The notes under the pieces: generated by a model
Seen by the model: only the letters and a program-made list of their open reading frames with translations
Told to the model about the DNA's origin: nothing
The model's database searches: none
Assembly: GCF_003049665.1 (NCBI RefSeq)
Contig: NZ_PYWM01000016.1
Span: 49,104-113,103 of the forward strand
DNA from: Lysinibacillus mangiferihumi
GTDB taxonomy: Bacteria > Bacillota > Bacilli > Bacillales_A > Planococcaceae
Direction of reading: 5' to 3'
Length of the DNA stretch: 64,000 nt
Made by a program: the position numbers and the translations under genes
In this document: positions 1-8,559 of the stretch, in pieces
How the letters are laid out: every line of letters starts with the position of its first letter
Numbering within the stretch: the first letter of the stretch is position 1

Positions 1-505
1 ATACATCTGACCAATTCAGTACACCTGGGTACTTTGTTTCGCCAATTAAAATAACATTTTTTAATAGAGGTAGTCGCTTCGATTGCAAATTACCCGGTTC
101 ACAATGTTCAAGCTCAGGACATATTTCTTGGAGTGTATGAATAAAAGAATGGTCGCGATAATTTTCGATTAAAATAATCGTCTTTGCATCGGATTGTCTT
201 AGTAAATATTCCAGCTCATGGGCACGATAATTGGTGTTGACAGTGACAATTGGCGCACCCATTTTTCCTGTACCAAACTGTAACTGTACCCACTCTGGAA
301 CATTTGTTGTCCACACGGCAATATGGTCTCCTTTTTCAATTCCAAGGGACAGTAACCCCCTTGCCACTAAACGACTTTGCTGGTTTAACTCCTCATAAGT
401 CAAGCGCAAGTCTCTATCTGCATACACGAGCGCTTCATGTTTAGGATATTTTTTAGCCTGTTCATCGAGCAATTGACCAATTGTTTGATACACAAGTTCT
501 GCCAT
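1..505 (-). CDS. AMP-binding acyl-CoA synthetase, N-terminal part
   Basis: Open frame on the minus strand from an ATG at 505 (protein begins MAELVYQTIG) running off the left edge, so only about 168 N-terminal residues are present. The visible part has the ordinary start of the ANL superfamily: an 'LTYEELNQQSRLVARGLLSLGIEKGD' style segment (split here: LTYEELNQQS, then RGLLSLGIEKGD), then VPEWVQLQFGTGKMGAP and VNTNYRAHELEYLL, all typical of fatty-acyl-CoA ligases. The AMP-binding P-loop and catalytic lysine lie outside the window. An AAGGGGGAT-like ribosome binding site precedes the ATG. It sits 31 bp downstream of an acyl-CoA dehydrogenase on the same strand, so the pair probably activates and oxidises a fatty or branched-chain acid. 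Substrate cannot be read from this fragment. Confidence 0.85.
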   Translation of the reverse strand, partial: MAELVYQTIGQLLDEQAKKYPKHEALVYADRDLRLTYEELNQQSRLVARGLLSLGIEKGDHIAVWTTNVPEWVQLQFGTGKMGAPIVTVNTNYRAHELEYLLRQSDAKTIILIENYRDHSFIHTLQEICPELEHCEPGNLQSKRLPLLKNVILIGETKYPGVLNWSDV

Positions 506-536
506 GAAAATCCCCCTTCAATATGCTATTTAATTT

Positions 537-1679
537 TTAACAGCCAATTAGACGAGAAATAACGAGACGTTGAATTTCAGATGTTCCTTCACCGATTTCC
601 ATTAACTTAATATCACGCAAATGACGTTCTACATCATATTCCTTCATATAACCTGAACCACCATGAATTTGAATGGCTTGATTACAAGTACGGAAGCCCA
701 TCTCAGAAGCAAATAATTTCGCCATCGCTGCCTCTTTAGCAAATGGTTTTTTCTGATCTTTAAGCCACGCTGCTTTATGTACTAGCGTACGAGCTAGCTC
801 AATTTCCATTGCCATATCTGCTAACTTAAACTGTATTGCTTGAAACTTGGCAATTGGTGCCCCAAATTGCTCTCTTTCGTTCGCATACTTTAATGCTTTT
901 TCATATGCAGACTGTGCAATGCCGACTGATAACGCTGCTATGGAAATACGACCACCATCTAATGTATTTAAAAATTGGCTGAATCCACGTTTTTCGTCCC
1001 CTAATAAATTCGTTCTTGGTACTCGAACATTTTGCAAAATAATTTCACAAGTATTGGAACCACGCACACCCATCTTGTCATAATTACAATTGATTGTGAC
1101 ACCAGGCGTATTCGTTGGCACAATAATGGATGAAATGATTTTTTTGCCATCTTCACGTTTACCTGTTACTGCCGTGACAATAATTTGGCGCGCATGACCT
1201 GCATTAGTAATCCAGCATTTTTCTCCGTTAATAACGTAATCATCACCATCTATAACTGCTGTTGTACGGGTACCGCCAGCATCAGACCCCGCATTAGGTT
1301 CCGTTAAGCCGAAAGCACCTAATGTTTCCCCTTTCGCTAAAGGAACAAGCCATTCACGCTTTTGCTCTTCCGTACCAAAATTATAAATAGGAGCGGCGCC
1401 TAAGCTCACTGCTGCTGCATAGCTTAAACCCGTACCACCACATGCACGCCCAATTTCTTCAACAGCAATTGCATAGGAAACCGTGTCTCCTCCAGAACCA
1501 CCATATTCCTCTGGAAACGGGATACCTAATAAGCCTAGCTCAGCCATTTTTTCAAAGCTTTCTATTCTCATTGTTGATGTCTCGTCAACTTCACGAGCAT
1601 AAGGTTTAATCTCTTTCTCTGCAAAATCACGTACCATGTCTCGAATCATCGCTTGCTCTTTCGTTAGTTCAAAGTTCAT
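537..1679 (-). CDS. Acyl-CoA dehydrogenase (short/medium-chain type)
   Basis: FAD-dependent alpha,beta-dehydrogenation of an acyl-CoA, passing electrons to ETF. About 380 residues, the normal family length. Visible signatures are FGLTEPNAGSDAGG (FAD/substrate loop), CWITNAGHA, and the C-terminal IQIHGGSGYMKEYDVERHLRD followed by GEGTSEIQ (20 or fewer residues each), in which the Glu of EGT is at the catalytic-base position of short/medium-chain enzymes (about residue 364). I chose the second ATG (1679) because AGGGGG lies 8 nt before it and only 2 nt before the first. It is transcribed with the acyl-CoA synthetase downstream, and a palindrome that should bind the neighbouring TetR protein lies just upstream. 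Exact chain length or branched-chain specificity is not determinable by eye. Confidence 0.93.
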   Translation of the reverse strand: MNFELTKEQAMIRDMVRDFAEKEIKPYAREVDETSTMRIESFEKMAELGLLGIPFPEEYGGSGGDTVSYAIAVEEIGRACGGTGLSYAAAVSLGAAPIYNFGTEEQKREWLVPLAKGETLGAFGLTEPNAGSDAGGTRTTAVIDGDDYVINGEKCWITNAGHARQIIVTAVTGKREDGKKIISSIIVPTNTPGVTINCNYDKMGVRGSNTCEIILQNVRVPRTNLLGDEKRGFSQFLNTLDGGRISIAALSVGIAQSAYEKALKYANEREQFGAPIAKFQAIQFKLADMAMEIELARTLVHKAAWLKDQKKPFAKEAAMAKLFASEMGFRTCNQAIQIHGGSGYMKEYDVERHLRDIKLMEIGEGTSEIQRLVISRLIGC

Positions 1680-1746
1680 TCCCATTTCCCCCTAATATCC
1701 AATTTGCCATAGCGGAATTCATTCAGACGACAGTTACACAATATTT

Positions 1747-1764
1747 AGACCGACTAGTCGGTCT
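1747..1764. promoter_or_regulatory. Probable TetR-family operator (perfect 18-bp palindrome)
   Basis: AGACCGACTAGTCGGTCT is a perfect 18-bp inverted repeat. It lies between the stop codon of the TetR gene and the acyl-CoA dehydrogenase start. On the minus strand it fills the spacer of a plausible promoter (TTTAGT, 17 bp, TCTAAA). TetR regulators of fatty-acid degradation genes commonly bind palindromes of this size. Binding by the adjacent regulator is inferred. Confidence 0.7.
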
Positions 1765-1767
1765 GTA

Positions 1768-2424
1768 CTAAACATTAATAAAACCAGCTTGTTCTTCTGG
1801 CTTCATCTTTACCATAAATTGAGTTGCTTCTTCCATAGCTTGGTCTGTCACAATTGCTCGTAATATCATATCTGTAAATACTTCTGTAATTTCCTCCATT
1901 GTTAATGGACCCGTTTGTTTAAACCACATATATGTCCAGTTAATCATCCCTACAATGGCCATTGTTACAATTGTACAAGGTAATTCAGCACGAAAATCCT
2001 TTGTCTGCTGCCCTTCTTCAATTACCTTTTGTAAAATATCCCGATATTGATCCCGCTTCTTATGAATGATTGCACTATATTCTTCTGATAAAGAACGGCT
2101 TTCCTCATAAAATACGGTAATATGAGATTGGTACACATCAAACACTTGTGTCAGCGTTTGAAGCATTGCACATAAGCGTTTAATCGGTGTATCGTATTTG
2201 TCATACGCTTCCTGTGACTGTTTAATCACATAGGAAATAAACACGTCATGAACCTCATACAACAATTCATCTTTCGATTTAAAATTATGATAAAACCCAC
2301 CTTTTGATGCGCCAATATACTCCACAATGCGTTCAACCGTTACATTATGATAGCCATCTTGCTGAAACAGTACTACAGAAGCATCTACAATTCTTTGTTT
2401 TAACGTTTTTTTTACCATAGGCAT
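1768..2424 (-). CDS. TetR/AcrR family transcriptional regulator (FadR-like)
   Basis: 218 residues. The N-terminal helix-turn-helix is clear (residues about 8-55: KQRIVDASVVLFQQDGYHNV, then the recognition region IGASKGGFYHNFKSKDELL), as in TetR_N domains. The remaining all-helical region is a ligand-binding domain. It ends 83 bp before an acyl-CoA dehydrogenase and acyl-CoA synthetase read in the same direction, with the palindrome at 1747-1764 in between, so it is likely a repressor released by acyl-CoA, as in Bacillus FadR (inference). The start has GAAGGATGATAG directly upstream. Confidence 0.9.
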   Translation of the reverse strand: MPMVKKTLKQRIVDASVVLFQQDGYHNVTVERIVEYIGASKGGFYHNFKSKDELLYEVHDVFISYVIKQSQEAYDKYDTPIKRLCAMLQTLTQVFDVYQSHITVFYEESRSLSEEYSAIIHKKRDQYRDILQKVIEEGQQTKDFRAELPCTIVTMAIVGMINWTYMWFKQTGPLTMEEITEVFTDMILRAIVTDQAMEEATQFMVKMKPEEQAGFINV

Positions 2425-2675
2425 CTATCATCCTTCTTTTATAACACTTACCCCTTTGTTCCCTATAACTAGGACTAACATTTTCTTAATTTTCCTAATT
2501 ATAAAAACTATGACACTCTAAATATAGCATCACAAAAAATTACTGTCTAGTTTAAAAAAGAATTTTAATGACATTAAAAAGAAAATAAACTACATTAAAC
2601 AGAATAAAGTAATGTACCACTTTCACAAAACACATACAATAACTGTATGCACGCCATTTAAAATTCATTACTTGC

Positions 2676-2696
2676 GTGCCAGTCACTCAAACAATT
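2676..2696. repeat. Solo arm of the GTGCCAGTCAC hairpin repeat
   Basis: GTGCCAGTCACTCAAACAAT and the next base closely match the left arm of the perfect hairpin at 20169-20215. The facing arm is absent, so this looks like a decayed copy. Confidence 0.5.
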
Positions 2697-2760
2697 TATA
2701 AAAAATACCGCGAGCGTTGGTGTCAATTCCGAAAGTAGCATGCTGATATAACCTTATACA

Positions 2761-2805
2761 AACAAAACCAGCAAAACATCTTTCCGATGTCCTACTGGTT
2801 TTGTT
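2761..2805 (-). terminator. Rho-independent terminator of the serine hydrolase gene
   Basis: Arms AACAAAACCAG and CTGGTTTTGTT pair perfectly, with an inner ACATC/GATGT stem. It lies 22 bp after the stop codon of the minus-strand hydrolase gene and is followed by a U-containing stretch on that strand. Confidence 0.75.
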
Positions 2806-2826
2806 GAAGTCCCTCTTGAATTGTAG

Positions 2827-4902
2827 CTAGTTCAACGTGATTGCAAATTCCGAATTCGATGCACCAGCAAATACCACCGTTCCGTTCTTCGGCAGTTTTA
2901 CTTTGTTATTGCCGCTGACAACAGTAAAATTAATACATAATCCCTTGTCATCATACACCGCAAATGAACTATTTGATGGCAACTCCACCGTCATCGTTTT
3001 CCCTTCTAACGCTTCCGGGATTGTAAACCATCTCGCATGTCCATTTGCTTGTAGTGTAACTTTGGATGATTGGCTTGCATCAAGCGGTTTTAAGTTGGAT
3101 TCACTTACATATAAAAATCCGGACATCTCTAAATATTCATCGTCACCTTCTGTATAGAAACGGGATTCCGTCGTATCACGACCACCCATCACAGGTATTT
3201 GAAGCTGATGCATCGCCGTGTTAGGGCCTGTAATTTTACTGCCTCCCCAATAGCCTTCCATCCCTTCCTTGCTCATTTGGATGGGCACTATTGGTGCAAA
3301 ATATAGCAAAGAACTAAATTTCTCACTCACAAGATAAAACTTGACGCCTTCTCGCTTTGTCCATGCGGCAGCTGTTTCCTTCGATAGCACATTGTCTTCA
3401 AGTTTCTCGGCTACATATTGCGTAACCGCTACTTGCCCTAAATCTGGCAGCGATGAATATGTGCTCTCCTTCAAATAAGTACGTCCATTCTTCTCCGTGA
3501 CGAAATTGAGCTTGGCGGTACCATTCTCATTCATAAAGCTTCCATCGGCAGTATATATATATTTTTCTTCTGGATTAGATTGCAAGATTAGTTCGCCATT
3601 CTTCGTAATGTCTATTTTGAAATGACCGAAATTATTGCCGTAAAAACCCGCTTTCTTCGCTAGGTCTTCAGGCATTTTGTCCTTGACTGGCTTGCCAAAG
3701 GATTTGCTCGGCTTGATATCCTTAATTGTACCTTTCTCTTTAAGCGCAGCGAGCAGTATTTCAGTCGCCATCAGTTGATTTGTAGTGCTGATACCGCCAG
3801 ATGATAACACAGCCACTGCCATCTTCTGTTCAGGAAGTACGACCAGTGAAGCATGTTGCAGTCCCGTGTCGCCACCTTTAGCCAAACCCTTTATCCCATA
3901 TTCACTAAATGGATATAGTTTCACACTATCCCAGCCAAGACCATAGTTGATAATATTATCTCCATCCTCTGGCCACATTCCTTTTTTATATTCCTCTTGC
4001 TCCATCTCCTGAACTGCCTTGTCAGAGAGGATTCCTTTTCCCTGCCCCATAAATATTTGTGCGAATCGCACCATATCTTCTGCTGTGGAAGAAATCCCTC
4101 CCGTACCAATCACATTCACCGATTCAGGTGGAAGCTGTCCTTGATACGTTGGATAATAAAGTCCTGCCCGCTTATCGTTTTCCCATTCGTCCTGTGGCGT
4201 TTTCGTATGATTTAGCTTTAAAGGTTCTGTAAACTGTTGATGGATAAATTCCGTAAAGCTCATACCGCTGACTCTTTCTACCATTATCTCGGCTAGCGTA
4301 AAACCGTCGTTGCAGTATACTGAGAACGCGCCAGGATCAGCCTTCAATTGTTGGTTGGACAATTGGCGTAACAAGTTATCATGGGCATAAGTATCATTAT
4401 CGTTAAATAAAAAAGTATTACTAAACGTACTACCTTGCAAGCCAGAGGAGTGGTTTAATAGCATACGTGGCGTAATGCTTTTGTAACGCTCATCTTTCAT
4501 CTTGAAATCAGGAATATAGTGGACAACAGGTTCATCCAAATCGACTTTTCCTTCATCGACCAATTTCATAACAGCTGCAGTTGCATACATTTTACTGACT
4601 GAACCAATCCCGTATAAAGTATCTTTAGTCAGCGGCTGTTTCCCTTCCATATCATTCTTGCCTGTCTGACCTGACAAAACAAGTTTACCATTATCAATTA
4701 GCGCATACTGCACGCTAGTCGTCTCATAGGAATTCGTAAGTAGCGCAGCCTTCTCTTCCGCAATCTTTTTTAGTTCTTGACTAGCTAATTCTTGGCTAGC
4801 CACAACCGCAGTCTGACTGTTAGAAAACGCCAACGCCCCAGTTGGTAGACTTATTGTTAATGCTAGTGTAGCGGCTAACACCGCAGATAATTTATTTTTC
4901 AT
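2827..4902 (-). CDS. Secreted serine hydrolase of the beta-lactamase/PBP4* family
   Basis: 691 residues from the ATG at 4902, preceded by AAGGGGGC; an upstream ATG in frame has no such site and would bury the signal peptide. Residues 1-25 (MKNKLSAVLAATLALTISLP onwards, cleavage after ALA) are a Sec signal peptide. The catalytic domain follows: SVSK (SxxK nucleophile, about residues 101-104), YCN (Y-x-N, about 196-198) and a GGDTGLQHA segment at the third motif position. This is the beta-lactamase class C / EstB / PBP4* fold. The C-terminal third (about 430-691) is an extra region with no motif I recognise. Likely an extracellular D-aminopeptidase, esterase or peptidoglycan-related hydrolase; substrate unknown. 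Monocistronic, with its own terminator. Confidence 0.88.
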   Translation of the reverse strand: MKNKLSAVLAATLALTISLPTGALAFSNSQTAVVASQELASQELKKIAEEKAALLTNSYETTSVQYALIDNGKLVLSGQTGKNDMEGKQPLTKDTLYGIGSVSKMYATAAVMKLVDEGKVDLDEPVVHYIPDFKMKDERYKSITPRMLLNHSSGLQGSTFSNTFLFNDNDTYAHDNLLRQLSNQQLKADPGAFSVYCNDGFTLAEIMVERVSGMSFTEFIHQQFTEPLKLNHTKTPQDEWENDKRAGLYYPTYQGQLPPESVNVIGTGGISSTAEDMVRFAQIFMGQGKGILSDKAVQEMEQEEYKKGMWPEDGDNIINYGLGWDSVKLYPFSEYGIKGLAKGGDTGLQHASLVVLPEQKMAVAVLSSGGISTTNQLMATEILLAALKEKGTIKDIKPSKSFGKPVKDKMPEDLAKKAGFYGNNFGHFKIDITKNGELILQSNPEEKYIYTADGSFMNENGTAKLNFVTEKNGRTYLKESTYSSLPDLGQVAVTQYVAEKLEDNVLSKETAAAWTKREGVKFYLVSEKFSSLLYFAPIVPIQMSKEGMEGYWGGSKITGPNTAMHQLQIPVMGGRDTTESRFYTEGDDEYLEMSGFLYVSESNLKPLDASQSSKVTLQANGHARWFTIPEALEGKTMTVELPSNSSFAVYDDKGLCINFTVVSGNNKVKLPKNGTVVFAGASNSEFAITLN

Positions 4903-5087
4903 AATTGCCCCCTTAGATATGTAATCGATTTCATTGCTTCTACCTTGTTTAGCAGTATAGCTCAACTAATCTAGATTAGAACCTCTCCTTCCAACTAATT
5001 TGGTAAATATCCACAGCAAATCTGTTATACACAATATAACACAGTTTTGTTATTACAGTCAAATATTACTATTAATATAAATATCAA

Positions 5088-5116
5088 ACAAAAAATCTCC
5101 ACTATAGCTTGGAGAT
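5088..5116 (-). terminator. Hairpin with U-tract upstream of the serine hydrolase gene
   Basis: On the minus strand ATCTCCA, loop, TGGAGAT is followed by TTTTTTG, a good intrinsic terminator. No intact minus-strand gene precedes it, so it either belonged to a gene now lost from the decayed region to the right, or acts as a leader attenuator of the hydrolase gene. Confidence 0.55.
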
Positions 5117-5198
5117 GATGTTAATTTTCTTATGTCCTCCGTTCACACAGTCTTTAAGTGCGGTGATTAAAATAACTGTTAGCGGAGAGAGTTGGTGT

Positions 5199-5330
5199 TT
5201 GAGAGAAATTGGAAAGTAAGAAGAATTAGCAGAAAAATGTGGACTACAAACTTCTTATTGAATAGAAATGGAGCGTGGAGCTAGGAATATTACTTTACTA
5301 ACGTTAGGCAAAATTCCAAAATACGGATTG
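5199..5330 (+). pseudogene. Relic of an XRE-family (HTH_3) regulator
   Basis: Plus-strand frame 3 bases in phase with 5199 reads LREIGK, stop, EELAEKCGLQTSY, stop, IEMERGARNITLLTLGKIPK. This is unmistakably the helix-turn-helix core of SinR/XRE-type proteins (family pattern 'SQEELAEKSGL..TYISEIERGERNISLLTLEKI') broken by TAA at 5217 and TGA at 5259, with a small deletion before EELAEK. No ribosome binding site or intact ends remain. It lies in an 890-bp stretch without an intact gene, next to other relics. Confidence 0.7.
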
Positions 5331-5449
5331 GGGGGACGGAGATTTTCTACAAAATGCCCTCGAACATTGGTTAGGGAATTTTATTACTAATAATTTGTTG
5401 TTTCTACCTTTATGTAATATAAAATATATAGCTTAATCCTAAAAAATAT

Positions 5450-5499
5450 CTCCCTGTTGGATAAACAGATTATTTTTTATCTGTCTATCCAACAGGGAG
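5450..5499. terminator. Strong hairpin, probable terminator of a lost gene
   Basis: Arms CTCCCTGTTGGATA (5450-5463) and TATCCAACAGGGAG (5486-5499) pair perfectly over 14 bp, extended by ACAGAT/ATCTGT. On the minus strand the hairpin is followed by ATATTTTTTAGG. It stands between two gene relics with no intact gene attached. Confidence 0.55.
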
Positions 5500-5618
5500 C
5501 AAATCAAATGCATGTATTTCATTAAGAGCGCTACGTTAAATAGCGATTCTATGCCTCGTTTAGCTACTTTGTTAGCTAGTAATATTCTATCTACCCGAAA
5601 ATAATAGACCTACGATAT

Positions 5619-5708
5619 TCTGCAAAGATTTATTTTTTACATCGAGAAGCTTCTGGTTTAGGTCAATTTATTAGTGGTACCGATATTGAAATATATCTGC
5701 CAGAATGA
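5619..5708 (+). pseudogene. Relic of a histidine kinase C-terminus
   Basis: The plus frame ending at TGA 5706-5708 reads HREASGLGQFISG then TDIEIYLPE. This matches the end of HATPase_c domains (FYREASGSGLGLFIS ... GTTFTIYLPE) with most of the piece between the G2 box and the terminal beta strand deleted. No start or upstream kinase region is recognisable nearby. Short match, so moderate confidence. Confidence 0.45.
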
Positions 5709-5734
5709 AAACTAAATTTCTACTAGTTAACAAA

Positions 5735-5772
5735 CTATGGGCAAACTCAAATTCCATTGAATTTGCCTATAG
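5735..5772 (-). terminator. Terminator downstream of topB
   Basis: CTATGGGCAAACTCAA pairs imperfectly with TTGAATTTGCCTATAG. It begins 20 bp after the topB stop codon. The following minus-strand bases TTTGTTAACT give only a weak U-tract. Confidence 0.55.
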
Positions 5773-5791
5773 TCCTAAATCTTCCGATGAT

Positions 5792-7987
5792 TTAATTATC
5801 AGAGTTAAAGCCTTTTAATAGATCTGCAAACGGATTATTCAAAGGTTCTTCTTCTTTTGCTTGTTGTTTCAAATACTTTTGCACACTTCGCTTATCCACT
5901 TTTCCGCCACCTTCTTTTTTGCGACGAGCTTCAAAGGCAGATAATTTTTCACGATGTCCACATTTGCATACGAAGATTTGACCATCGCCTTCACCACGTA
6001 ACTCTAGTTTTTTCTTACATTGAGGACAACGAGCGTTCGTTATGCGAGCTACGTTTTTCTTGTATCCACATTCACGATCTTGGCATACAAGCATCTTACC
6101 TTTCTTACCGTTCACTTCAAGCATTGGTTTGTTGCAATCAGGGCATGATTTCGTTGAAATATTATCATGCTTATACTTCTTATCGCTTGATTTGATTTCT
6201 GCAACTATTTTTTTCGTGTGTTGCTTCATTTCATTGATAAATACTTCTTTCTTCAATTTCCCTTTTGCAATCAACTCCAACTTTTGTTCCCATTCAGCAG
6301 TCGTTGCAGGTGAGCGTAATTCTTCAGGCACTAAATCTAATAGCTGGCGACCTTTTGAGGTAATATAAATTTCTTTACCGCCTCGTTGCTCAATCATAAA
6401 GGAATTAAAAAGCTTTTCAATAATATCGGCACGCGTTGCTACAGTACCTAATCCCCCCGTTGATTTTAAAGTATCGGCTAACTGTTTATCATTACTCTCT
6501 AAATACTTTGTCGGATTTTCCATCGCAGATAGTAATGTTGCTTCATTAAAACGTGCTGGAGGCTTTGTTTGACCCGATGTTTGTGCAATTAAATGAACTT
6601 CTAATGTTGTGCCATTTTCGATTCGAGGGAAAACTTGCTCTTTTAAGTCGTCATTCGATTCCTCATCATCAAAGCGGTTTTCATATACTTCCTTCCAACC
6701 AGCTACAGTGATTGTTTTTCCTTTTGCAACAAAATTTTCATCAGTAATTTTCGCGCGTAACGTTAATTGTTCAAATTCATGTGCTGGGAAAAATACCGCT
6801 AAGAAACGTTTTACAACTAAATCATAAATCTTACGTTCTTTATCATTAAAGTTTGCGAAATTTACGTATTCTTCAGTTGGAATGATCGCATGGTGATCAG
6901 AAACTTTAGCATCGTCTACAAACGCTTTAGTTGCTTTTATAGGTTTAGATAAAACTTTGTTAGCAAACGGGCGGTATTCACCAATTCCGCATGCTTTTAG
7001 ACGTTCTGGTAACGTTGCTACGATATCGCTTGAAATATATCGTGAATCAGTACGAGGATACGTTAATACTTTATGTTGCTCATATAGCTTCTGCATAATA
7101 TTTAAAGTTTCTTTCGCAGAGTAACCAAAAATTTTATTCGCATCGCGTTGTAATTCTGTTAAGTCATACAGCCCAGGTGCAAACGATTTTTTAGGCTTAC
7201 GCTCAACTTCAATTACCTTTGCGTTGTTGTTACCTAGTTTTTTAATGATGGTATCGATTTTACCTTTTTCAAAGCTACGGCTATTGCCTTTTGCATCTTG
7301 CCAAGTAAGTTTTAAATTATCTTTTGTTTTTGCTTCAATACCGTAATATGTTTGAGGTTTAAAATTTTTAATTTCTTCTTCGCGAGCTGCAACCATGGCC
7401 ACAACAGGTGTTTGTACACGCCCGCAGTTTAATTGTGCATTAAAACGTGTTGTTAAAGCACGTGTTGCATTCAATCCGATATACCAGTCAGCTTCACTAC
7501 GAGCTACAGCAGCATGATATAGATTTTCATAATTTTTTCCTGGTTTAAGATTTTCAAAGCCCTCTTTAATTGCTTTGTCGGTTACAGAAGAAATCCATAG
7601 ACGTTTGATTGGCTTTTTAGTGTTTGCTTTTTCAATAATCCAGCGTGCTACTAATTCGCCCTCTCTCCCAGCGTCCGTAGCTACAATTATTTCTTTTACA
7701 TCATTTCGAGTTAGTTGCGATTTCACCGCATTATATTGTTTACCTGTTTGCTTCATTACAACCAATTTCATGCGTTCCGGAAGCATTGGTAAATCTTCTA
7801 AATTCCATGTTTTATACTTCACGTCATATGCTTCTGGGTCCGCTAATGTTACAAGATGTCCCAGTGCCCACGTCACAATATATTTGTCGCCTTCTAAAAA
7901 ACCATTCCCTTTTTTTGTGCATTTTAGTACATTTGCGATGTCACGCGCAACGGATGGTTTTTCGGCAATTACTAAACTTTTTGCCAT
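5792..7987 (-). CDS. topB: DNA topoisomerase III
   Basis: 731 residues, full length for the Bacillus TopB family. Type IA topoisomerase: cuts one strand through a 5'-phosphotyrosine and decatenates DNA. Toprim domain at the N-terminus (MAKSLVIAEKPSVARDI, acidic motif VATDAGREGE at 102-111), the catalytic tyrosine in LTYPRTDSRYIS (Tyr310), and a C-terminal zinc-ribbon region (CPDCNKPM about 625; CPQCKKKLELRGEGDG about 670, followed by FVCKCG). The AAAGGAG site is 9 nt from the ATG. It is monocistronic and flanked on both sides by regulator relics. No sign of a conjugative element around it, so this is probably the chromosomal housekeeping copy. Confidence 0.97.
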   Translation of the reverse strand: MAKSLVIAEKPSVARDIANVLKCTKKGNGFLEGDKYIVTWALGHLVTLADPEAYDVKYKTWNLEDLPMLPERMKLVVMKQTGKQYNAVKSQLTRNDVKEIIVATDAGREGELVARWIIEKANTKKPIKRLWISSVTDKAIKEGFENLKPGKNYENLYHAAVARSEADWYIGLNATRALTTRFNAQLNCGRVQTPVVAMVAAREEEIKNFKPQTYYGIEAKTKDNLKLTWQDAKGNSRSFEKGKIDTIIKKLGNNNAKVIEVERKPKKSFAPGLYDLTELQRDANKIFGYSAKETLNIMQKLYEQHKVLTYPRTDSRYISSDIVATLPERLKACGIGEYRPFANKVLSKPIKATKAFVDDAKVSDHHAIIPTEEYVNFANFNDKERKIYDLVVKRFLAVFFPAHEFEQLTLRAKITDENFVAKGKTITVAGWKEVYENRFDDEESNDDLKEQVFPRIENGTTLEVHLIAQTSGQTKPPARFNEATLLSAMENPTKYLESNDKQLADTLKSTGGLGTVATRADIIEKLFNSFMIEQRGGKEIYITSKGRQLLDLVPEELRSPATTAEWEQKLELIAKGKLKKEVFINEMKQHTKKIVAEIKSSDKKYKHDNISTKSCPDCNKPMLEVNGKKGKMLVCQDRECGYKKNVARITNARCPQCKKKLELRGEGDGQIFVCKCGHREKLSAFEARRKKEGGGKVDKRSVQKYLKQQAKEEEPLNNPFADLLKGFNSDN

Positions 7988-8559
7988 ATTTTCATACTCC
8001 TTTACTTACATCTGTCATGTTAAATATACCACAAGTAATGCGTTATATTTTTTTAGCTACTCTTACTTAGAAGTCCTACTAAGGTGATGAGTGGAATTTT
8101 CAAAAGTATTAAAGAATGATATTAAGTATGCATAGGAAGGCTGCTAGTTTATCAGGAGCAGCTAGCTTGGCAGAGTGATTTGGATAGAACTTATATTGGG
8201 ATGTTAGAGAGCGCGCTAGGCATCCTAGTTTAACGACAATTTTCATATGAAAATGTAGTATCACATTGCAATCAACTGGTTCAATATTCAATGTGCTGTA
8301 GAAGAAATTTTGTATGAAATTGATTAGTTGCGTCTTGAATTTTCTTTTTTTCATCTAGTAAAATGTATATAAGCTAGTAAAATTTTTAACTGTTGTATCA
8401 TTCATCGTTCCATCCCTCATATTTGCCTATATTGTATTCCATTAAGGTTTTATAATTAAACATTTACATAAAAAGTATTTTTAAAACTGCATACTCCTAT
8501 TCCCTTAACATATATTGAATTGCCATAATATTCTCAAAATTATAAAGGAGGAGAAGAAA
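7988..8559. other. Gene-free stretch upstream of topB with a regulator relic
   Basis: About 570 bp. The middle holds the XRE relic at 8153-8245. An 81-codon minus-strand frame (8109-8354) is its shadow and has no convincing homology. The rest is AT-rich with the topB promoter region on the left and the small membrane gene's promoter region on the right. Confidence 0.6.
8153..8245 (+). pseudogene. Second XRE-family regulator relic
   Basis: From 8153 the plus strand reads QEQLAWQSDLDRTYIGMLES; skipping 2 bases at about 8210 the frame resumes as ERARHPSLTTIF. Together these reproduce the XRE family core 'SQEQLALQSGLDRTYISMLERG.R.PSLTTIF' with one frameshift. No start codon, ribosome binding site or C-terminus survives. 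It differs in sequence from the relic at 5199, so two separate regulators decayed on either side of topB. Confidence 0.72.

Larger units (their letters stand above)
2425..2826. other. Intergenic stretch without a gene
   Basis: AT-rich 400 bp. It holds one solo arm of the GTGCCAGTCAC repeat family (2676-2696) and the terminator at 2761-2805. No reading frame with a ribosome binding site was seen on either strand. Confidence 0.6.

Noticed and set aside
7575..8087. 170-codon frame antisense to topB
   Set aside because: Shadow of the Toprim region of topB; no start signal.
8109..8354. 81-codon minus-strand frame upstream of topB
   Set aside because: It is opposite the plus-strand XRE relic, whose family match explains this DNA better.
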